The notes below the pieces were generated by a model. That model made no database searches. It was not told the DNA's origin and saw only the letters and a program-made list of their open reading frames with translations. Positions 3,893-6,788 of a stretch of DNA of 6,788 nt are shown piece after piece. Position 1 is the first letter of the stretch. Every line of letters starts with the position of its first letter. The DNA comes from Candidatus Woesearchaeota archaeon (GTDB taxonomy: Archaea > Nanobdellota > Nanobdellia > SCGC-AAA011-G17 > UBA489), in contig JAUXTV010000229.1 in NCBI GenBank assembly GCA_030679025.1, forward strand, positions 1 to 6,788, read 5' to 3'. Made by a program: the position numbers and the translations under genes.

Positions 3893-5032
3893 ATGAAAAC
3901 TCAAAACTTCATTACGCTTGTTCAGCAGATTGCACAGACATTGCGTTTAGACTATCAAATAGCCCAATTTGGAGAACGTTCTTATCCTTTGTTCTATGGT
4001 AATACTGTTTTACTAAACCTAGGAGCATTACTTCAACAACAGGATATTAGAGGAAAGGCACTAATTGTTTCCCATCCAGAACTACGAGATTTATTTGGTG
4101 ACCAAACTGAGCAATCTCTTAGAAAATCTGGTTACACAGTAGAATGGACAACTTTTCCCGCTGGTGAACGACAGAAGAACTTAGCAACTGTTTCTCGATT
4201 ATATGACGCAAGTGCTAAAGCAAGAATTGATAAAAACTCTGCTATTATTGCTCTAGGCGGCGGCGTTGTTCAAGATATAACTAATTTCTTAGCCGCAACC
4301 TATATGCGAGGTGTTCCTTTTATTCAAATTCCTACAACTGTGTTATCTCAAGCAGATACAGGAATTGGGGGTTGCGCAATAGATCATCCAACTGGAAAAA
4401 GTCTTATTGGTCAATTTTACCAACCACGCTTAGTACTTATGGACTCTTCTGTATTAAAAACATTGCCTGAAAGTGAAGTCACAAATGGTCTTGCAGAGAT
4501 TATCAATAAAGTAATGTGCCTCGGAGGAATGAAAACAGATTCCATAAATGAAGATATTCAGAAAATTAAAGCTGGAGATTGGGGAATGTTATCAGATTAC
4601 ATCAAATTATCAAACAAAATAAAGTTAGGAATTATTGAACAAGACGAAACTGGATCAAGAGGTCCAAGACTTTTGCTATGTTGGGGGCATACTATTACGC
4701 ACGCCTTAGAAAAATCTCTTGATTATTCAGTCTCCCATGGCTGGGCTCTTGGCATTGGCATGTATGGAGCCGCAATTCTTTCGCACCAATTAGGGTACTT
4801 AGACAGGAATAGAGTTAAGGAGTTGAGAAGAACAATTGAAAATACAGGTTTACCAACCCAACTGCCCTCCAATATTAAAACTGATGAACTTATCAAATAT
4901 ATGACTCTTGACCAAAAAGTGGAGGGTAGTAAAAAGAGATTTGTACTTTTGCGAGATTTTGGCGATGCTTTTGTTTCTGATCCTATAAGCGATAAACAAA
5001 TAGAAGACTGCTTAACTGAACTCTCTAGATAG
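3893..5032 (+). CDS. 3-dehydroquinate synthase-like sugar-phosphate cyclase with altered active site
   Basis: A 379-residue member of the dehydroquinate synthase/sugar-phosphate cyclase family, which carries out NAD-dependent, metal-dependent carbocycle formation. Features seen are PAGERQKNL (89-97, NAD binding), GGGVVQD (122-128), AATYMRGVPFIQIPTT (134-149), GKSLIGQFYQPR (168-179), TLPESEVTNGLAE (190-202), GHTITHALE (265-273) and SHGWALGIGM (281-290). The metal ligands E202, H266 and H282 are kept, as are D155, K169, K244, R259, H270 and K342. Several residues of true AroB are changed: GGKT becomes GGC (one residue shorter, catalytic-site Lys lost, C161), the E-x-x-K lysine becomes N205 (though K206 follows), N in LLN-x-GH becomes C263, N after GK becomes S170, and E after HG becomes W284. 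No other shikimate gene is adjacent. A non-quinate substrate, or a degraded AroB, is possible. Divergent from trmB, its probable regulator. Confidence 0.85.
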   Translation: MKTQNFITLVQQIAQTLRLDYQIAQFGERSYPLFYGNTVLLNLGALLQQQDIRGKALIVSHPELRDLFGDQTEQSLRKSGYTVEWTTFPAGERQKNLATVSRLYDASAKARIDKNSAIIALGGGVVQDITNFLAATYMRGVPFIQIPTTVLSQADTGIGGCAIDHPTGKSLIGQFYQPRLVLMDSSVLKTLPESEVTNGLAEIINKVMCLGGMKTDSINEDIQKIKAGDWGMLSDYIKLSNKIKLGIIEQDETGSRGPRLLLCWGHTITHALEKSLDYSVSHGWALGIGMYGAAILSHQLGYLDRNRVKELRRTIENTGLPTQLPSNIKTDELIKYMTLDQKVEGSKKRFVLLRDFGDAFVSDPISDKQIEDCLTELSR

Positions 5033-5046
5033 GTATTTGAACTCAG

Positions 5047-5055
5047 ATTATTTTT
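5047..5055 (+). terminator. possible T-rich terminator of the cyclase-like gene
   Basis: ATTATTTTT lies about 15 bases after the stop codon and could end the transcript in archaeal fashion. No hairpin is needed and none is evident. Confidence 0.35.
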
Positions 5056-5155
5056 GTAATGGAAAGAGAAAGAATACCTTAAAACGCTATTTACTCTGTG
5101 TTTGCTTTGAAGCTTAAACTCCACTTCTTCGTTCGGCTTCGCCTTACTACATCAC

Positions 5156-5171
5156 ATTGCATTGCTAACCT
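5156..5171. repeat. 16-base dispersed repeat, copy 2
   Basis: Second exact copy of ATTGCATTGCTAACCT, same orientation as copy 1 at 2925-2940. Its last base touches the TATA-like box of the downstream sufT-like gene, so here it occupies the place of the TFB recognition element. Just before it (about 5128-5143) is a GC-rich patch CGTTCGGCTTCGCC that contains the small hairpin GGC-TTC-GCC. Confidence 0.55.
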
Positions 5172-5178
5172 TTATTAA
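5171..5178 (+). promoter_or_regulatory. TATA box of the SufT-like gene
   Basis: TTTATTAA is centred about 25 bases before the ATG at 5200, predicting a leaderless mRNA. The rest of the 167-base gap (5033-5199) holds no gene that I can see. Confidence 0.5.
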
Positions 5179-5199
5179 TCTCATTTTCTTTACACCAAC

Positions 5200-5487
5200 A
5201 TGGTTACTCAAGAACAAGTTATTACTCAATTGAAAAAAGTGCAGGATCCAGAATTAGGTTTAGATGTCTGGACTTTGGGACTCATTTATACCATTACTAT
5301 TGAGAAAACTAAAATTCTTATTAAAATGACTTTGACTACGCCTATGTGCCCTTATGGTCCGATGATGATTGCTGATGTAGAAAAAAGAGTTAAAGAATTA
5401 AAAGGCGTAAAATCTGCAAAAGTTGAAATTACTTTTAATCCTCCCTGGAAACCAACGGAAGAAATTCGTGAATTATTAGGTGTGTAA
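5200..5487 (+). CDS. MIP18/SufT-like (DUF59) iron-sulfur cluster assembly factor
   Basis: A 95-residue single-domain protein of the MIP18 (DUF59) family. Seen are the opening VQDPELGLDVWTLGLIY (14-30), the signature MTLTTPMCPYGPMM (43-56) with the conserved cysteine at residue 50, and the closing ITFNPPWKPTEEI (77-89). Length is typical of archaeal and bacterial stand-alone members. These proteins take part in maturation of cytoplasmic iron-sulfur proteins; in bacteria SufT has been linked to lipoate synthase and aconitase. It runs alone from its own promoter and converges with a 2-base gap on the E2 gene, whose product needs lipoylation; a functional link is inference. PaaD, the phenylacetate pathway relative, is less likely because no paa genes are present. 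Confidence 0.9.
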   Translation: MVTQEQVITQLKKVQDPELGLDVWTLGLIYTITIEKTKILIKMTLTTPMCPYGPMMIADVEKRVKELKGVKSAKVEITFNPPWKPTEEIRELLGV

Positions 5488-5489
5488 TT

Positions 5490-6785
5490 TTATTCTATTA
5501 AGAACATATCAGGATCTTCTAGATGAATAATAACATCGTTCAAAAAACGAGCAGCTTCAGCGCCATCTATAATTCTATGATCAAAAGATAAGGATAAAGT
5601 CATCATGTGTCTGATTTCTATTCTTCCCTTTTTGACTACTGGTCGTTCTTGGATTTTTCCCAAGCAGAGATTAGCGACTTCCGGATAATTCAAGATAGGG
5701 GTAGCATAAGTGCCTCCCAAACTTCCCACATTAGTGATAGTAAATGTCCCGCCTTTGATATCTCCCAAATCTATAGTCCTGTTTCTTGCTGCTGTCGCCA
5801 AGGTTGTTATTTCTTTTGCTAAATCTATTAATTTTTTGAGCTGCACATTTTTAATGACTGGTACAATTAACCCTTCGTCTGTATCTACTGCTATACCTAT
5901 GCTGTAATATTTTTTAAGAATAATTTCTTGGTTGATATCGTCGATCACAGCGTTGAGCAAGGGATGCTTTTGCAAGGCCGGAATAAGCGCCTTGATAACA
6001 AAAGGCAAATAAGTTAAATGGACTCCTTCTTTTTCACATTTGTCTTTTTCCTTTTCTCTAATTTCTACTAGATGCGTGACGTCGCATTCATCCATATGCG
6101 TGACTAATGCGGTTGACATATGCGACTTGATCATATTATTGGCAATAGTTTTTCTTAAACCGTGCAAGGGAATATGTTCTACATAACCGTAGAAGTCATA
6201 CTTCTTGACGACTTTAATATCTGGATGCGTAACTATTTTCTTTTCTGTGGGAGCCGAGCTCTTAATGTCTTCTTCAGTGATCTGTCCATGACTACCGGAA
6301 CCTTTGATGTCTGATAAATCTACTCCTAATTCTTTTGCCAATTTCCGTACTGCTGGCAATGCAAGAATATCTTCATGCTCTCTGACAGAAGCTTCAGCTT
6401 TTACCTCTGGCGTAGGCACTGGAATGTCTTTAGCTTCTTCTAATTCTCCTACAACGCCGACGGACTTGAATTTCTTTTCTGTCTGCATTTCTTTTTTTGG
6501 AGCTAGAGTTTCTTTTTTTGCTGATGGTGTTGATTTAATACTTGAGGATTTTCCTTTTTCATCGATGATAATCATGACTTGTCCTACTTTGACTGTTTTT
6601 CCCTGAGGCACGAGAATTTTTGCGACTCTTCCACTAACTGGCGAAGGAATGTCTACAACTGCTTTGTCTGTCTCTATTTTACCAATAGTTTGATCCTGCT
6701 TGATCATATCTCCTTCTTTTACTAACCATTGGACTATCTCTCCTTCAGTTATGCCTTCTCCGACGTCTGGGAATTTGAAGTCCAT
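5490..6785 (-). CDS. 2-oxoacid dehydrogenase complex E2 (dihydrolipoamide acyltransferase)
   Basis: A complete 431-residue E2 subunit that transfers acyl groups from the E1-loaded lipoyl arm to CoA and forms the core of the complex. Domains in order are a lipoyl domain (1-76, IGKIETDKAVVDIPSP with lipoylated K41), a Lys/Glu/Pro-rich flexible linker (77-137), a peripheral subunit-binding domain (about 140-175, ALPAVRKLAKELGVDLSDIKGSGSHGQITEEDI in pattern), a second linker, and the catalytic domain (about 203-431). The last opens with IPLHGLRKTIANNMIKSH and ends with SLSFDHRIIDGAEAARFL; H403 and D407 of DHRIIDG are the catalytic residues. One lipoyl domain and this length are typical of pyruvate or branched-chain E2; the substrate cannot be told. 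Its ATG is overlapped by TAA in the order TAATG at 6783-6787, suggesting translational coupling to an upstream gene, probably E1 beta, beyond the window. No E3 gene follows. Confidence 0.95.
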   Translation of the reverse strand: MDFKFPDVGEGITEGEIVQWLVKEGDMIKQDQTIGKIETDKAVVDIPSPVSGRVAKILVPQGKTVKVGQVMIIIDEKGKSSSIKSTPSAKKETLAPKKEMQTEKKFKSVGVVGELEEAKDIPVPTPEVKAEASVREHEDILALPAVRKLAKELGVDLSDIKGSGSHGQITEEDIKSSAPTEKKIVTHPDIKVVKKYDFYGYVEHIPLHGLRKTIANNMIKSHMSTALVTHMDECDVTHLVEIREKEKDKCEKEGVHLTYLPFVIKALIPALQKHPLLNAVIDDINQEIILKKYYSIGIAVDTDEGLIVPVIKNVQLKKLIDLAKEITTLATAARNRTIDLGDIKGGTFTITNVGSLGGTYATPILNYPEVANLCLGKIQERPVVKKGRIEIRHMMTLSLSFDHRIIDGAEAARFLNDVIIHLEDPDMFLIE

Positions 6786-6788
6786 TAG

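Noticed and set aside
4723..5124. Minus frame of 133 codons
   Set aside because: Antisense to the 3' end of the cyclase-like gene, whose protein motifs are clear; the shadow has no family features.
5607..6606. Plus frames of 65-100 codons within the E2 gene
   Set aside because: Shadows of the E2 coding strand, which has complete domain structure.
1..6788. CRISPR array, insertion sequence, integrase or toxin-antitoxin pair
   Set aside because: No regularly spaced repeats, transposase or integrase motifs, or toxin/antitoxin-like gene pairs were found on either strand.

Overview
The window looks like a piece of chromosome from a small-genome DPANN archaeon, most likely of the Woesearchaeota/Pacearchaeota (Nanoarchaeota-related) group. 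The main evidence is the 16S rRNA gene on the minus strand at the left end, which has archaeal signatures but is strongly divergent. Supporting evidence is an AT-rich background, TATA boxes of the TTTATAAA/TTTAAATA type placed about 26 bases before start codons (leaderless mRNAs), no convincing Shine-Dalgarno sequences, and an archaeal TrmB-type regulator. The exact lineage is inference; a tree of the 16S would settle it.

Layout from left to right. Bases 1-950 hold the 5' two thirds of the 16S rRNA gene (minus strand, cut by the window edge). Bases 951-1190 hold its upstream region, with two candidate TATA boxes and several hairpins. At 1322-1429 (minus) is a very small gene for ribosomal protein eL41, short enough to be missed by most gene callers. 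A small DUF378 membrane protein (1581-1820, plus) converges on, and overlaps by 24 bases, a family 2 glycosyltransferase with a C-terminal TPR region (1797-2711, minus). A 343-base gap (2712-3054) holds promoters, a candidate structured RNA with a long closing stem, and one copy of a 16-base repeat. Next come a TrmB-family regulator (3055-3789, minus) and a divergently transcribed dehydroquinate-synthase-like enzyme (3893-5032, plus), sharing a 103-base promoter region with small palindromes. A 167-base gap carries the second copy of the 16-base repeat, directly against the promoter of a MIP18/SufT-type iron-sulfur assembly factor (5200-5487, plus). That gene converges, with a 2-base gap, on a complete E2 subunit of a 2-oxoacid dehydrogenase complex (5490-6785, minus).

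How the parts may work together. The left end is translation machinery (16S, eL41). The TrmB/cyclase pair looks like a regulator and its divergent target. The enzyme keeps the metal ligands and NAD-binding features of sugar-phosphate cyclases but lacks several substrate-contacting residues of true 3-dehydroquinate synthase, so its substrate is open. The E2 gene probably closes an operon whose E1 genes lie beyond the right edge. The neighbouring SufT-like factor could support iron-sulfur enzymes such as lipoate synthase, but that link is inference.

The least explained items are the altered active site of the cyclase-like protein, the structured element at 2829-2925 with the adjoining repeat, and the unusual 16S substitutions that would hide this organism from several common archaeal primers.
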